Shown here: positions 24,220 to 38,085 of the stretch, piece by piece
How the letters are laid out: every line of letters begins with the position of its first letter
Numbering within the stretch: position 1 is the first letter of the stretch
NCBI GenBank assembly: GCA_963682055.1
Contig: OY821749.1
Coordinates: 31,193,631 to 31,257,630 of the forward strand
Reading direction: 5' to 3'
Source of the DNA: Primula veris
Lineage: Eukaryota > Streptophyta > Magnoliopsida > Ericales > Primulaceae
DNA length: 64,000 nucleotides
Notes under the pieces: model-generated
Told to the model about the DNA's origin: nothing
Seen by the model: the letters and a program-made list of their open reading frames with translations, nothing else
Database searches by the model: none
Made by a program: the position numbers and the translations under genes

Positions 24220-25826
24220 ATTATTATTATTATTATTATTATATGTACAAATATCAATTACTATATGTTTTTTTTTTTTTAAATATGAGAGATTTTTTCA
24301 TTCTAGTCAAATGGAGAGGGGGAGGTGATGACCCGATCTCTGACAAAGAGTGAATTTTTCCTCCCTAAATATTACATGTTTTCTTATCTTTATTAACTGC
24401 AACCTTCATATTCTTCCTATCAAGATTCTGCTCTTAAAGCGAGATATTCTTATAGTGTATCCTACTTTTCGTATTGGTTAAATAATATTCATTATTATTA
24501 TTATTATTATTATATATGTACAAATATCAATTACTATATGTTTTTTTTTTTGTAATTATGAGATATTTTTTCATTCTAGTCAAATGGAGAAGGGAGGTGA
24601 TGACCCGATCTCTGACAAAGAGTGAATTTTTCCTCCCCAAATATTACATGTTTTCCTATCTTTATTAACTGCAACCTTCATATTCTTCCTATCAAGATTA
24701 TGCTCTTAAAGCGAGATATTCTTATAGTGTATCCTACTTTTCGTATTGGTTAAATAATATTCATTATTATTATTATCATTATATATGTACAAATATCAAT
24801 TACTATATGTTTTTTTTTGTAATTATGAGAGATTTTTTCATTCTAGTCAAATGGAGAAGGGAGGTGATGACCCGATCTCTGACAAAGAGTGAATTTTTAC
24901 TCCCCAAATATTACATGTTTTCCTATATTTATTAACTGCAACCTTCATATTCTTCCTATCAAGATTATGCTCTTAAAGCGAGATATTCTTATAGTGTATC
25001 CTACTTTTCGTATTGGTTAAATAATATTCATTATTATTATTATTATATATGTACAAATATCAATTACTATATGTTTTTTTGTAATTATGAGAGATTTTTT
25101 CATTCTAGTCAAATGGAGAAGGGAGGTGATGACCCGATCTCTGACAAAGAGTGAATTTTTCCTCCCCAAATATTACATGTTTTCCTATCTTTATTAACTG
25201 CAACCTTCATATTCTTCCTATCAAGATTATGCTCTTAAAGCGAGATATTCTTATAGTGTATCCTACTTTTCGTCTTGGTTAAATAATATTCATTATTATT
25301 ATTATTATTATTATTATATATGTATAAATATCAATTACTATATGTTTTTTTTTGTAATTATGAGAGATTTTTTCATTCTAGTCAAATGGAGAAGGGAGGT
25401 GATGACCCGATCTCTGACAAAGAGTGAATTTTTCCTCCCAAATATTACATGTTTTCCTATCTTTATTAACTGCAACCTTCATATTCTTCCTATTAAGATT
25501 CTGCTCTTAAAGCGAGATATTCTTATAGTGTATCCTACTTTTCGTCTTGGTTAAATAATATTCATTATTATTATTATTATTATATATGTAAAAATATCAA
25601 TTAGTATATGTTTTTTTGTAATTATGGGAGATTTTTTCATTCTAGTCAAATGGAAATGGGAGGTGATGTCCCGATCTCTGACAAAGAGTGAATTTTTCCT
25701 CCCTAAATATTACATGTTTTCCTATCATTATTAACTGCAACCTTCATATTCTTCCTATCAAGATTCTGCTCTTAAAGTGAAATATTCTTATAGTGTATCC
25801 TACTTTTCGTCTTGGTTAAATAATAT

Positions 25827-25867
<41 letters not shown>

Positions 25868-26244
25868 GTACAAATATCAATTACTATATGTTTTTTTGTA
25901 ATTATGGGAGATTTTTTCATTCTAGTCAAATGGAGAGGGGAGGTAGGGGAGGTGATGTCCCGATCTCTGACAAAGAGTGAATTTTTCCTCCCTAAATATT
26001 ACATGTTTTCCTACTGCAACCTTCATATTCTTCCTATCAAGATTCTGCTCTTAAAGCGAGATATTCTTATATTGTATCCTACTTTTCGTCTTGGTTAAAT
26101 AATATTCATTATTATTATTATATATGTACAAATATCAATTACTATATGTTTTTTTTAATTATGGGAGATTTTTTCATTCTAGTCAAATAGTCAAATGGAG
26201 AGGGGAGGTGATGTCCCGATCTCTGATAAAAGTGAATTTTTCCT
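24220..26244. repeat. Satellite-like array, eight units of ~255-290 bp
   Basis: The phrase GATCTCTGACAAAGAGTGAA (last unit slightly changed) starts near 24334, 24608, 24872, 25136, 25411, 25671, 25961 and 26216. Each unit combines an (ATT)n microsatellite of variable length, a poly-T tract, a conserved block with TCATTCTAGTCAAATGGA, and TGCTCTTAAAGCGAGATATT. Length differences come mostly from the microsatellite and from one unit missing part of its middle. Open frames in it (for example 25342-25554) are repeat by-products. The last unit is cut off where exportin-7 sequence begins. Confidence 0.9.
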
Positions 26245-27370
26245 CCCACCGCCAGTTCTTCTCGAAACCATACTAATACATAAACGAATATTTTTGTGTA
26301 CTACTGGAAACGAATATTGCTTTATGAATTTGCTACACCTCACTAGCCTTGCGTGTTCCCTGGATGTTGGTTAAATATTTGAGTTTCTGATTCTTTAATA
26401 GGTTGAAATGTTTTAGCATGAATATGGAGATAAGATAATAGTCGAGTCACATACATATATTTTTCCCCTTAACTTCCAGATATTGAAAACCCTCTTTGAG
26501 ATTACTCTATTTGAAGATACGGGTAACCAGTGGAGCCTCAGCAGGCCAATGCTCAGCTTGATTCTTATAAGTGAAGAGGTAATAAATAGAACTCAAACGT
26601 AGTTTCCCTTGTTTTTAAATCTTCCACATGGAGGAGTTTTATAAAGTATGTATCTAGTTTTTAATTTATTTAATATGCGTCCCATCTTCTTATTGATTGT
26701 ATATCATAATATGTATTGCAGATGTTTACTGATTTGAAAGCTCAAATGCTGGCTTCCCAAGTAAGTTTGATACATCATTAATCCATGCTTATTCTGTCTT
26801 TGAATTCAATACTATCAAATTTCCGCTCGTTCTCCCGTCTAAATGAATTTTAACTTGTATATAAATATATGCTTTTGTTATTTTTCTGACAAATTTTGTA
26901 TTCTCATATTTAACAGCCGATTGAACAACAGCAACGGCTTTCTTTGTGCTTTGACCAGCTCATGGAAGAAATATCTCGAAGTCTAGATTCAAAGAACAGG
27001 GACAAGTTCACTCAAAATTTGACCAGATTCAGGAACGGTTTCCGCACCAGATAAAAACAAATATGCTCGCTGATATGGCTCTTGAAAAAAAATATAGGGA
27101 ATATAGATCGAAAAGCCATGTATATAACACCGTCCCCTAACCAATCAGTCCATACAAATATAATGGAGGGAAAGAAAGAAAAAAAACTGTTGTAATGTTT
27201 TATGTGGGTTGATGTGTCTACCCACAGGTTGTAACTCTAGTATGCTTTGTCTTGCTTTACAGTGGTTGGGGGCGAAAGAAGTTGGTGTTTTAGAAAATAG
27301 TCTCCTCAGTTTTAAACCTGTTGTGGTATTGTTGCATATCATGCGTCTGGTTCTGGTATGACCAACGTAC
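26245..27370 (+). pseudogene. Detached copy of the last three exons of an exportin-7-like gene
   Basis: Exons 26480-26578 ([20 protein letters not shown]), 26722-26760 ([13 protein letters not shown]) and 26917-27054 ([13 protein letters not shown] to FRTR and stop) are all intact, with normal splice borders, but nothing encoding the other ~1000 residues precedes them. Immediately upstream is the satellite-like array. The segment 26245-27370 matches 34155-35280 with a constant offset of 7910 bp. About five base differences were seen, all in the first ~330 bp. This is the tail of one tandem gene copy whose body is missing here, or an assembly join. Confidence 0.85.
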
Positions 27371-27538
27371 CATACCCTTTAGTATGTCACATGGTTGATC
27401 ATCTAGTGTTAGCATCATTGATGAGTATACTTTACTCTTTTAGCTTTTCATTCCTTGTTTTTGATTTTATGTTTGAGAAAGTTTTTACCATTTTAATCAT
27501 CTGACATTAAATATCCTTTTCTTGTTGCATACTCCCAG

Positions 27539-30500
27539 TGGGCAAGCAGCAGTGTGTATTACCTTCTTGGCTTATGGTCGCGATTGGTTACATCTGTACC
27601 ATACTTGAAGGGGGGTTCACCGAACCTACTCAATGAATGTGTGCCTAAGATCGTAGAACAGTTTATCTCATCAAAATTCGATTCGGTTCAGGTTGAGTTT
27701 TTTGTGCCTGTTGCAGCTTATGATGCATATAGATCATTATCTTTTATATCCAAATGTATTATCGTAATACAATTTTGTGACTATTAGTACCCTAACCTAT
27801 TTATTTTTTTATATTCTGTACAATAAATCGCAAAACCAACGGTTGGTACTAAAATAGGAAAATTACACATGCGAAAATAAATGATCGAACAATGTATAAA
27901 TTATTTGCTTCGATTACTTGATTAGTACCTCAAATTGTGTTTTTTTTTTCTTTTAAGTACAGTAGGTTTACTAAATCACTGAAAAATATAATTTAAGTGT
28001 ATGGATCACGAAGCTAGTTTTTATAGGTTGGTGCATTATATATAAACTGTCATTAAATCCAACTTTCCCGTTATTTATAGCCCTATTTTACCCTTTAATT
28101 CACCCCATTTCTGTAGGCTGAATTGTCAGATGATCTTTCGGAGGACCCACTTGACAATGCTGAGTTGCTCCAGGATCAACTTGAAAGCTTTTCATACCTT
28201 TGCAGATTTCAGGTTTAGCCTCGCTAACCATATAATTCATGAACCATCATAAATACTAGTATTTGTTAAATTTTACAGTGGATAATATCACTCTATTTTA
28301 AATACTTCTCTTAGTTCTTAGTCTTGTCATCTCTTCCCTACCTCTTTGGGGAATATAGAAACGTTGTCTACATTGGATTCAAGCTTTGGAATTCTATGAT
28401 TTTTAATCAATTGCTTACCACTCTGTCCAAAATACCCTTAAACAGTCAAAAGTAAAAACTATTATATTCACACCAATTTCAGTGAAAGCGTAAAGTAGAG
28501 ATTTTATCACTAAATTAAGTTCCACTTTAGGAAACTTTCATTTAAATTAGGACACCCCAAAATGGCATAACTATCACGTACAAACTGTTTTGTTATATGA
28601 GAGTGTAAGTAAAAGAACTGAATTTAAATTGGAGTATCGCCAATTTAATCAAATGTTCCCTCGGTTTATTAGTTTTTAATGCTGGCTTGATCTATTTTGT
28701 TGGTTGCAGTACGAAAGTTGTAGCGCCTATATTCTGCAGATAACCGATCCTATCCTGCAAATGTATATGGTACTGCTAAAATTGAAATATTATAATTTCA
28801 CCTATTATCTAGACGATGATCATCGGTCATTGAGGGAAAAAATATATGAATTTGTGTAGGAAGCAGTAAATGTCCAAGCGCTCGCAGATAATAGTGAACT
28901 TCGCCTTATTGAAGCGAAACTTGCTTGGATTGTACATATAATTGCAGCAATTCTTCGGACCAGGCAAATGAGTGGAGTAGCGTGAGTAGCTTTCCCTAAT
29001 TTTTATCATATTGTAACACCCCTTCTCATAAATATATAAAGCTTATCAACAATTTGCTTTCTTCAATTTCAGAGTAGAATCATATGATGTGCGTGATGCA
29101 GAACTTTCAGCACGTGTTATGCGCTTGTTAAATGTCACAGACAGTGGGATACATAGCCAGGTATATATCTAGATATGTTTCACCAACAGCTGTTCTATAA
29201 TACAAAATGTATACGGGTTCATATGCAATTTTATGTCTCTTTCATTCAAAATGTAATCTTTGGAGTTCTCTTGCTCATTTCAGAGGTATGGGGAAGTGAC
29301 CAAGCAGAGGCTTGATCTTGCTCTTCTGGTTTTTTTCCAACATTTTAGGAAATCTTACATTGGGGATCAGGCTATGAATTCTTCCAAGGTATTAATTTGT
29401 GAGTGTTTAAGCACCTTAAGTTTTTTTTACTTCTATTTATTTTTAATTTGATTTGTTTTCCTCTTTCAGCAATTATATGCTAGACTGTCAGAGCTTCTTG
29501 GGCTAAATGATCATCTGCTTGTGTTGAATGCTATGGTTGGGAAGATTGGTACAAACCTGAAGTGCTATGCGGAGGTAGATTCATACTTCTATTTATTTAC
29601 TTTCTGATTCACATGTTGATGCATTACTTTTTTGTCTTTTGTTTTGCAGAGTGAAGAGGTTATCAATCTTACATTAACCTTTTTTTCGGAAATGGCCACT
29701 GGGTTAGTTATGTTCTTGTTAGCTTATTAGATCTGTGAGTCGTTCCATGTATTATCTTCTTTTCCTAATTTGCTATATTTTTTCAGATACATGACAGGAA
29801 AGCTGCTTCTAAAGTTGGACACCGTTCAGTACATAATATCACATCATAATGTGAGTGTTACTCTACATTTTGCTTTTCATGTTTCCTTATATGCCTTTCG
29901 AGTAATTTACGAAATTTTAATTTCCAGAGAGAGAACTTCCGCTTTTTGGTGGATTATAGGTGTTCACGTTGCAGAACAAAGTTTTACCACATTATTGGTG
30001 TGTTGATTTTTATGGAAGATACTCATTTGCAATTTAGGACATCAATGGATCCACTTCTTCAGGTATGCATTTTAATTTGTAAAAGTACATAACCTTAAAT
30101 TGCTACCTCTATCTTAATGCTCTATACTAGAACTTTGTTAAATGGTCTCTCTTGGCACAAATTGGCACAATCTTTTTCCTTCTTGAACAAGTGTCAACTT
30201 ATATTTCTTTTATTGTTTTTTTTTTCATTTTTAGGTTTTTGTCAACTTGGAATCAACACCTGATACAATGTTCCGCACAGACATTGTTAAATTTGCTCTT
30301 ATAGGATTGATGCGAGATCTTAGAGGAATTGCAATGGCAACAAATAGGTTGCTCTCTATTTCTTGAATGTGCAAAATATTTCTATTTGAGTCTTTGCTTT
30401 TTATCTTTTTCTTTTTACTCTCCTTATATTCTTTTCTCCTTTTCATAGTCGCCGAACATATGGTTTCCTTTTCGATTGGCTGTATCCGGCTCATATGCCT

Positions 30501-33500
30501 CTTCTATTAAAAGCAATAACAAATTGGACTGATACACCAGAGGTAAGTACCGGGCACTATTTTGTAAGTGTTTGTTCAGCAGATGCATAAGAGTAGGAAA
30601 ACAAAAGGGGTTTTATATATTTACGGTAGATCTAAATTATCTTGATCATAGTATGCTTAGTGATTTGAGACAATCACTGTCCTTTAACCACTTGATGTAG
30701 ATCTGAGACGTTAACTCGAAAGTTCAACCCCCCTCCTCTCTAATCTGTCTGCATTCCTAATAACCAATAAAAGTTTCAATTGCGTACATGGATTAAAATA
30801 GTCAAATACAGCATTTATCAATTCATGCATGAATCTGCATCACTTGGTTTATTATTTTCCTGGAGAAGGTTAAGAAAGCTTAGTACTTCAGTCTCATGGC
30901 AACCCTGATACTTCACCTGGGCAATATATTATATTATGTCAAAGTAAGGAACCATGTAAAGAAAAGAAATAGGGCTGAGCAGAGTGGCAACCTATATAGA
31001 ATAGATGAGCTGTTATTTTATTGATATTCCAGTTCTTCGGTTGTTATTTACCCATATCTTTCGGTTCAGTACTTTTTTTTACTAAACAATATATGCAAGT
31101 TCTGAGGAAATTTTTGCAATAGTGAATGCATCTGAAAATTTTCGCAGGTAACAACCCCATTGTTGAAGTTCATGGCAGAGTTTGTGCAGAACAAGTCTCA
31201 ACGGGTAACCTTTGATTCTTCATCTCCCAACGGAATACTTCTCTTCCGAGAAGTGAGCAAGTTAGCTGTTGCTTATGGGTCGAGAATTTTATCTCTTCCC
31301 AACCGTGCCGATATGTATGCTTTTAAATATAAGGGAATATGGATTTTGATGACTATTCTTACTAGAGGTACAAACACATGCTTGTTTCATAGCTTTTGGT
31401 TTTGCATGCTTTGTTAACATCTCTAATGCTTTGTTTGTGATAGTGTTATTTAAATACAAGAGTGTAAACCAATCCATGCTGCCTACATACTTTACGTAAT
31501 TTTTATATCCTGACAGTGAACTATTTTTGTTACAATGTACATCTTACAAAGCTAAATAATGAGGACGAGACCAAACTGATATTATCATGTTCTGGCAGAG
31601 CAAATGCTTATGCTCTTTCCTATTGTTGATAATAACTGTTGGCTTGATTGTTAATATTCAGGGGTGTAAGGTTTTTTTAGTTACATGACGCATTTAGACT
31701 GATTTTAGACGAATGTGGTACTGGCAAGCCTTTAGTAATTTTAAATTCAACTTTGGTTTTGTTTTACTATGAACTCATAATTAACTGGTCACATTTGGTT
31801 TTGAAATTTCCCTTCTTGTTGTACATGCATGTCGATTCATAGATACAGTAATAAAAGTTTTGGGGGAATCAAAGGCTTTGTAGTGTTATTTGCCCCTAAT
31901 GCACCTCGTTCTCATTTGACAGCACTTATGGGTAACTATGTCAACTTTGGTGTGTTCGAACTGTACGGCGATAGAGCACTTTCGGAGGCTCTTGATATTG
32001 CAATGAAGTTGATGTTATCAGTTCCTTTACCTGATATAATGGCATACCGAAAGGTATATTTTTTTTCTGATATATGAATATTTGTATTACTCCAGGTGTT
32101 TATCTAAAATTTGCACTGGTCTGTAATATTCTTTGAAATCTGATTCTATAGATTTAATATGTTTTATGTTCAGAGGTGACTATATAAAGTGTTGGTTACA
32201 GCAATTTCATACAACAAAAGTTTTGTGATATTCTTAGTAAGAAGTCTATCTTTATTAAAGTTAGAAGATGCTACTTTCTGAGTGTAATACTTGGGATGTT
32301 TTTTTTCTTCTGTATTTAAAAATAGGTAAGAGATAATTGAGAGAAATGCAAATACTACGTGAAGTCGTGAACTTTTATTCATTTCGGGTGAATTGCAACT
32401 TCTCCCTTCGTCCCAATTTATTGGGGCACAGGGAATCTAAAATATTAGTGGGATACTATTATAATGATAATTGACATTTTTTAACCCTTTTAACGCTTTT
32501 CTTGGTTTAAGTCATGATATATTAGAAAGAGGGGTAGTTTAGTAAGTGTAATAGATTTGTTTACTGTTTTTGGTATGTGTTCCAATAAATTGGGAATCCC
32601 CAAAGTAGAATAATGGCCAAATAAAATGGAACGGAGAGAGTAATTTTAAATTTTTTACTTTGAGCCTACAATGAATTTTGAATAGTTAACAAATTGATTT
32701 GATAACTTTTTGTTCGTACAGCTTAAAGCAGCCTTTTTTTCTTTCCTGGAGGTCCTTATCAGCGGTCATATTACTTTTGTTCTGAATCTGGATTCGAGCA
32801 CATTCATGTACATCATCGGATCTCTTGAATCTGGCTTTAGGGGACTTGATTCAAATATTATGTCACAGGTTCCACTGTTGTATATCTTTGTCATCTGCCT
32901 TTCCTCCTATTTTTGTAGGGTTCATTACATAACACCAACTTATCATGTTTTTTCGATTTTGTGACTTAACCTTAGAATTTTTAACTGAACTCTAAGCTTC
33001 CCTTATTCAGCTTTTGTACTTTATGTAGGGAAAAACAGAGGTCGGGAACCAAAATCTAATGAATATAGTTTAAAAACATCAAAATCTGAAAGACTAACGT
33101 ATCATATGTTTTGTTTTTCATAACTAATTAGTACTGAATCTATGAGTTTATTTCTGTTTTGTGCTCTTAAGTGAACTAAATCATCGAGAAATTCAACATT
33201 ACTGTTCTAATTGATAGCATTTGTATGTTAATGTACAAAATCAAAATATGATGTTACGGTAGTGTGTAGATCTGTAATTAACCCATTTTGGTAGGAAGGT
33301 TTTTAAAATATTCATTTGATTTTGTACTAACAACCACTATATCAAGCACTCAATTTCTTCGTTTTCCTATCATTTTATTATCATAATTTTAGTGGCTGTA
33401 TTTTGCTAATTGCTACTTTAACTTGCGTTTTCAGTGTGCATCTGCTGTCGACAATTTGGCTACATATTATTTCCATCATATTACGATTGCAGACTCACCC

Positions 33501-34964
33501 CCTACCCCAGCTACTCATAATCTTGTCCGACATGTTGCTGATTGCCCTAACGTGCTTCCTGAAGTATGTTTCTCTTTCTTTAATGAATTTATCAGTTTGA
33601 TTTATTCAAATGCACTTATCTTGATAATTGTGTGGTTTATTTGCTTCATGGTGATGTTGATGGTGAGTAATCTTAAATTTGACAAATAAGTTCGAAATAA
33701 TTAAATGTACAAACATGATTCTTTATAATATCTGTGACTGTAGCTAAGGAAGAACCATTTTGTTGAGGAACCCATGTGTTGCCATGTGTGCCTTTAAGAT
33801 ATGTTATTAAATTTGCGTGTGACTTTTTGCAAATTGTTAATGAACAATTTTTCCCCAAATTATGATTTCTTGTTGATCTTTATGGACAAATTTATAGGGG
33901 GAACAGATTTAGTGAAAATAAACTAACCAAGTAAATGAATCTGTGTAGTAATATTTAAAATAGAAGTTGCTGGAACGTAATGCAAGACCGTCGAACTTGT
34001 TTGTGAATTTTATTAGTATACTAGTGGGTCTTTAACCCTATGCAAGCAGTTCCTAGCTATGCATTTGTATCATCAGCATAGACGGGCTTTAGATGGATCA
34101 ATGTATGTTTGACTAGAGCTATGGTTTTGAAGCTATTTTTTATTGATTGTCCCACCCACCGCCAGTCCTTCTCGAAACCATACTAATACATAAACGAATA
34201 TTTTTGTGTACTACTGGAAACGAATATTGCTTTATGAATTTGCTACACCTCACTAGCCTTGCGTGTTCCCTAGATGTTGGTTAAGTATTTGAGTTTCTGA
34301 TTCTTTAATAGGTTGAAATGTTTTAGCTTGAATATGGAGATAAGATAATAGTCGAGTCACATACATATATTTTTCCCCTTAACTTCCAGATATTGAAAAC
34401 CCTCTTTGAGATTACTCTATTTGAAGATACGGGTAACCAGTGGAGCCTCAGCAGGCCAATGCTCAGCTTGATTCTTTTAAGTGAAGAGGTAATAAATAGA
34501 ACTCAAACGTAGTTTCCCTTGTTTTTAAATCTTCCACATGGAGGAGTTTTATAAAGTATGTATCTAGTTTTTAATTTATTTAATATGCGTCCCATCTTCT
34601 TATTGATTGTATATCATAATATGTATTGCAGATGTTTACTGATTTGAAAGCTCAAATGCTGGCTTCCCAAGTAAGTTTGATACATCATTAATCCATGCTT
34701 ATTCTGTCTTTGAATTCAATACTATCAAATTTCCGCTCGTTCTCCCGTCTAAATGAATTTTAACTTGTATATAAATATATGCTTTTGTTATTTTTCTGAC
34801 AAATTTTGTATTCTCATATTTAACAGCCGATTGAACAACAGCAACGGCTTTCTTTGTGCTTTGACCAGCTCATGGAAGAAATATCTCGAAGTCTAGATTC
34901 AAAGAACAGGGACAAGTTCACTCAAAATTTGACCAGATTCAGGAACGGTTTCCGCACCAGATAA
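27539..34964 (+). CDS. XPO7: Exportin-7 (XPO7/RanBP16)-like nuclear transport receptor, lacking its 5' third
   Basis: Nineteen exons: 27539-27691, 28117-28212, 28710-28769, 28860-28981, 29073-29160, 29284-29388, 29470-29574, 29650-29702, 29787-29850, 29928-30062, 30235-30347, 30449-30542, 31148-31367, 31923-32053, 32722-32868, 33435-33563, 34390-34488, 34632-34670, 34827-34964. All borders are GT-AG and all phases agree; together they give 696 codons with no internal stop. The sequence ([45 protein letters not shown]; [20 protein letters not shown]) follows plant exportin-7 from about residue 360 to the end. Family knowledge: exportin-7 is a Ran-GTP-binding importin-beta relative made of HEAT repeats that moves proteins through nuclear pores. 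The missing N-terminal part would include the Ran-binding region, and no start codon or promoter is present. The open frame argues for recent truncation, or for a misjoined assembly. Confidence 0.88.
32402..32640. mobile_element. Stowaway/Tc1-mariner-type MITE in an exportin-7 intron
   Basis: The ends are CTCCCTTCGTCCCAATTTAT and, in inverted form, CTCTCTCCGTTCCATTTTAT, the common plant MITE signature. A second inverted pair, CCAATTTATTGG near 32413 and CCAATAAATTGG near 32582, lies inside. The target TA is clear on the right only. Confidence 0.65.
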
Positions 34965-35280
34965 AAACAAATATGCTCGCTGATATGGCTCTTGAAAAAA
35001 AATATAGGGAATATAGATCGAAAAGCCATGTATATAACACCGTCCCCTAACCAATCAGTCCATACAAATATAATGGAGGGAAAGAAAGAAAAAAAACTGT
35101 TGTAATGTTTTATGTGGGTTGATGTGTCTACCCACAGGTTGTAACTCTAGTATGCTTTGTCTTGCTTTACAGTGGTTGGGGGCGAAAGAAGTTGGTGTTT
35201 TAGAAAATAGTCTCCTCAGTTTTAAACCTGTTGTGGTATTGTTGCATATCATGCGTCTGGTTCTGGTATGACCAACGTAC
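34155..35280 (+). repeat. Second copy of the 1126-bp exportin-7 3' segment
   Basis: A direct repeat of 26245-27370 with no indel. It includes 3' intron sequence, the last three exons, and about 300 bp beyond the stop. The copies part after ACCAACGTAC: copy 1 continues into the intron before the WASSSVYY exon, copy 2 into unrelated intergenic DNA. Confidence 0.9.
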
Positions 35281-37799
35281 ATACATTCTTTTGAAGGTTA
35301 AACATAGCAACTTTTGGAGATTCTTTTTTGGTATTTTTCTGTACAGCCCTCTTTCAAGTTCCTACTTAGATCTTTTGGATAGAAGTTACTCGGATGCATG
35401 TTTATTACCAGTAGTTTATTAGGTTTTTTTTTGTTGCCTTTTTTGTTATTAACATTCGGCTTTTAGGCGGAATTTTCTGGCCAAAAGCTAGGTGTTTTAA
35501 ACTGGGACGTACCCAAATATTTTTCACATTTATATGAATTTTGGGTGACGTTCCCTTCTGTGAATGTGAGATTGCCGAAAGGTCAAGGCTCATGGATGCC
35601 GTTCATGGTTACCTGAAATAATATTGAGTTTATAAAAATGTAAATGCTCATGGGGACAAGAGCAATATTTTTTAAATGTGATTATCAGCACGATTTGACT
35701 TATTGTAGTGCTGGTGCATGACAAAATTCCCAATCATTGTCTGACAAATACCAATATTTGATCATTAAAAAGAAATTTCTAAGGCTGAATTCATCATTAC
35801 TATGCATTTTTTTTTTAATGTTTTTTGATGAAATTATTTTGGTTTACATCGACTTCCATACTCTAGCATGAGTGAACCATCATTTTGGTTTACAGGAATC
35901 TCAATCTGTTTCAAAATAATTTGGTGCTAATTTAGCAGTATTACGTAGTGAAAGAAAATTCGAGAGCTTGTTTTGGTAAAAAATATAACAAGTGAGTCGA
36001 GTGCTCAATTTTTATTTCGACTAGACCAAATAAGGTCAAGTTCGAAAAAATGTACTGCCTAATTGTTCAACAATATTTCTTTAATTTAACATATCAAATG
36101 CTAGTAATTTACCATATGCATACACATACTTGGCCAGCTTTAAAAATGTCAAAATAAATGCATTTGTCTCGTTACATTATGCGCCTTATGTACTTAACAC
36201 ACCAACGAAGGCGAATGTGTTGTGCAATGAGAAGCAGAGGTGTTCTAATGATGAAATCCGGAGGCGGTCGTGATGTGTGGCCGAGATCTGGCAGAGACTG
36301 GGAGAAAGAGAGAAGGGTAGTGCGGGAGCGAACGAGAGAACAAAGAAATGAGAAGGATAATGACTACTGGCGACTGATTGCAGAAAAGATCATGAATCTT
36401 TGTTTTGCTAATAAAGTTAAATATTTTTTACTTAGAGATAATTTTAAATGAAACTATCTGATTATAAGCATTTGATATCTAATTGAATTTTTTGTTACTA
36501 TGAATTTACATACATACATAGGTCAATGTTACTCTAAATTTACACAAGTGAGTATGGACTTTTAAGTGTAAATTCAAGAGCAGCCTATATATCAAAGGTT
36601 TCGAATGAAATATTCATAATATAGTAACAAACCTCATGAACCTGTCTCCAAAAATCCGTATCTGATGCAAAAAAAGGTCAATGTTATCAACCTGTCTCCA
36701 GCCTACTTAGTTTTATTGTAAAGTTTACACATTTTTTTTTTCTTTATTAGTGTTAGAACTCAGGATCACTGTTTGCATGGCCGGTTATTCAGTTATATTT
36801 TTAAATTTTGTTCAAAATATGACTAAAAGTAGGTCTAAACCCTAACATGTTAGTGTTGGCTTGAAAATTGCTTTGCAACTTTACAGACTTTAGAAGCACC
36901 CATCTTCGTGTTTTGCTTACCTTTATTTTGGTATAATACCACAAGAATCACAGAATAATACAACATGAAGTTACAACCTTTCAACTAGAACATCGGGCAA
37001 CTTGTCAAGTCTTTTCTAAATATGTTTTATGATAGTATAATACATATTTGATAACTATTCATTTACATTGTGTTACACTAGCCTAACTAATGGATATGTA
37101 GTTATGATTATAACTTAGCTACATTTTTTATATATTTTAATTTGTATTTTAGGTGCAACCAAAAAAATGGAGCGACGTATGTAATTAATAACATTTAATT
37201 ACTACTAATTTTCTTTATGCATAACTCTTTCTTACTGGAATAAAAGTTTTACTTTTCTTTGAAAGTGAATCCTTAATTAGCTGTTAGATTTTGAAGAAAA
37301 AACTTGTAAGGTGGGGTAGAGGAACTTAACTCACAGCCACCGATAGTTGGATACATCATGATAAGGTTCATAATCATTTATATATATATATAACAATACG
37401 CATTATTCATTTGTAAAGTAGGTTTAATACATATGTATAAAGAAAAAAATAACAGAAGCCTTGAGCATTAGTTAATTTTCATAGCTGAATATCCTAAATT
37501 TAAATTACAAAGGTCAAGGGTTCTTTAAACCAATTTCGGGTCCTTCTTTTATCTGCCGAGATTACGTTTTTCACAAGGTATGTCCTTAGCTTATACTTTT
37601 TTAAGTTGTACTTTTACCTGTTAAAACTCGACCCGACCCGATCCGACCTGACCCGACCCGAGTATAATTACACTTTTACCCGAATATAAATTTCGAAACA
37701 TTGGTGGTACTCGAACTCCGGTACTCCCTTTTTAGAATTAATTTGTAAAATGAAATTTCCAAATTTCTTTACAATCTATTATGAAATTTCCAAATTTGT
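35281..37799. other. Intergenic region, no gene supported
   Basis: AT-rich. A 97-codon frame at 36158-36451 is rich in Arg/Glu and has no recognisable domain. A short GACCCGACCCGATCCGACCT stretch lies at 37630-37670. Confidence 0.5.
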
Positions 37800-38085
37800 A
37801 AACTCTTAAAGACTTTTTTTTTTTTTTTTATAATAAAACAGAAATTATATAAACAAAACAAAGTCTCTATGGGATAAACCCCCATAGTGGTCATTACATC
37901 GAGATATATTCTGAAAAATGACTCTAAAAGCCATATAGGAGATAGGGAAATATTGCTAGAAAGGTGAGAATATGCCAAACAGCCAGCAAGCCCTCTTGTT
38001 TCATCGGAAAGAGATCACCAAAAACCAAACGCCTCTTCTTATACCCCTTCCAACCTTGTATCTCCTAGATCATCGTGATCAAAGG

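Noticed and set aside
27145..27342. Minus-strand 65-codon frame, repeated at 35055-35282
   Set aside because: It is antisense to the 3' flank of exportin-7 and appears twice only because that segment is duplicated.
36158..36451. 97-codon Arg/Glu-rich frame
   Set aside because: No domain, no splice context and no supporting codon pattern; could be a decayed element.
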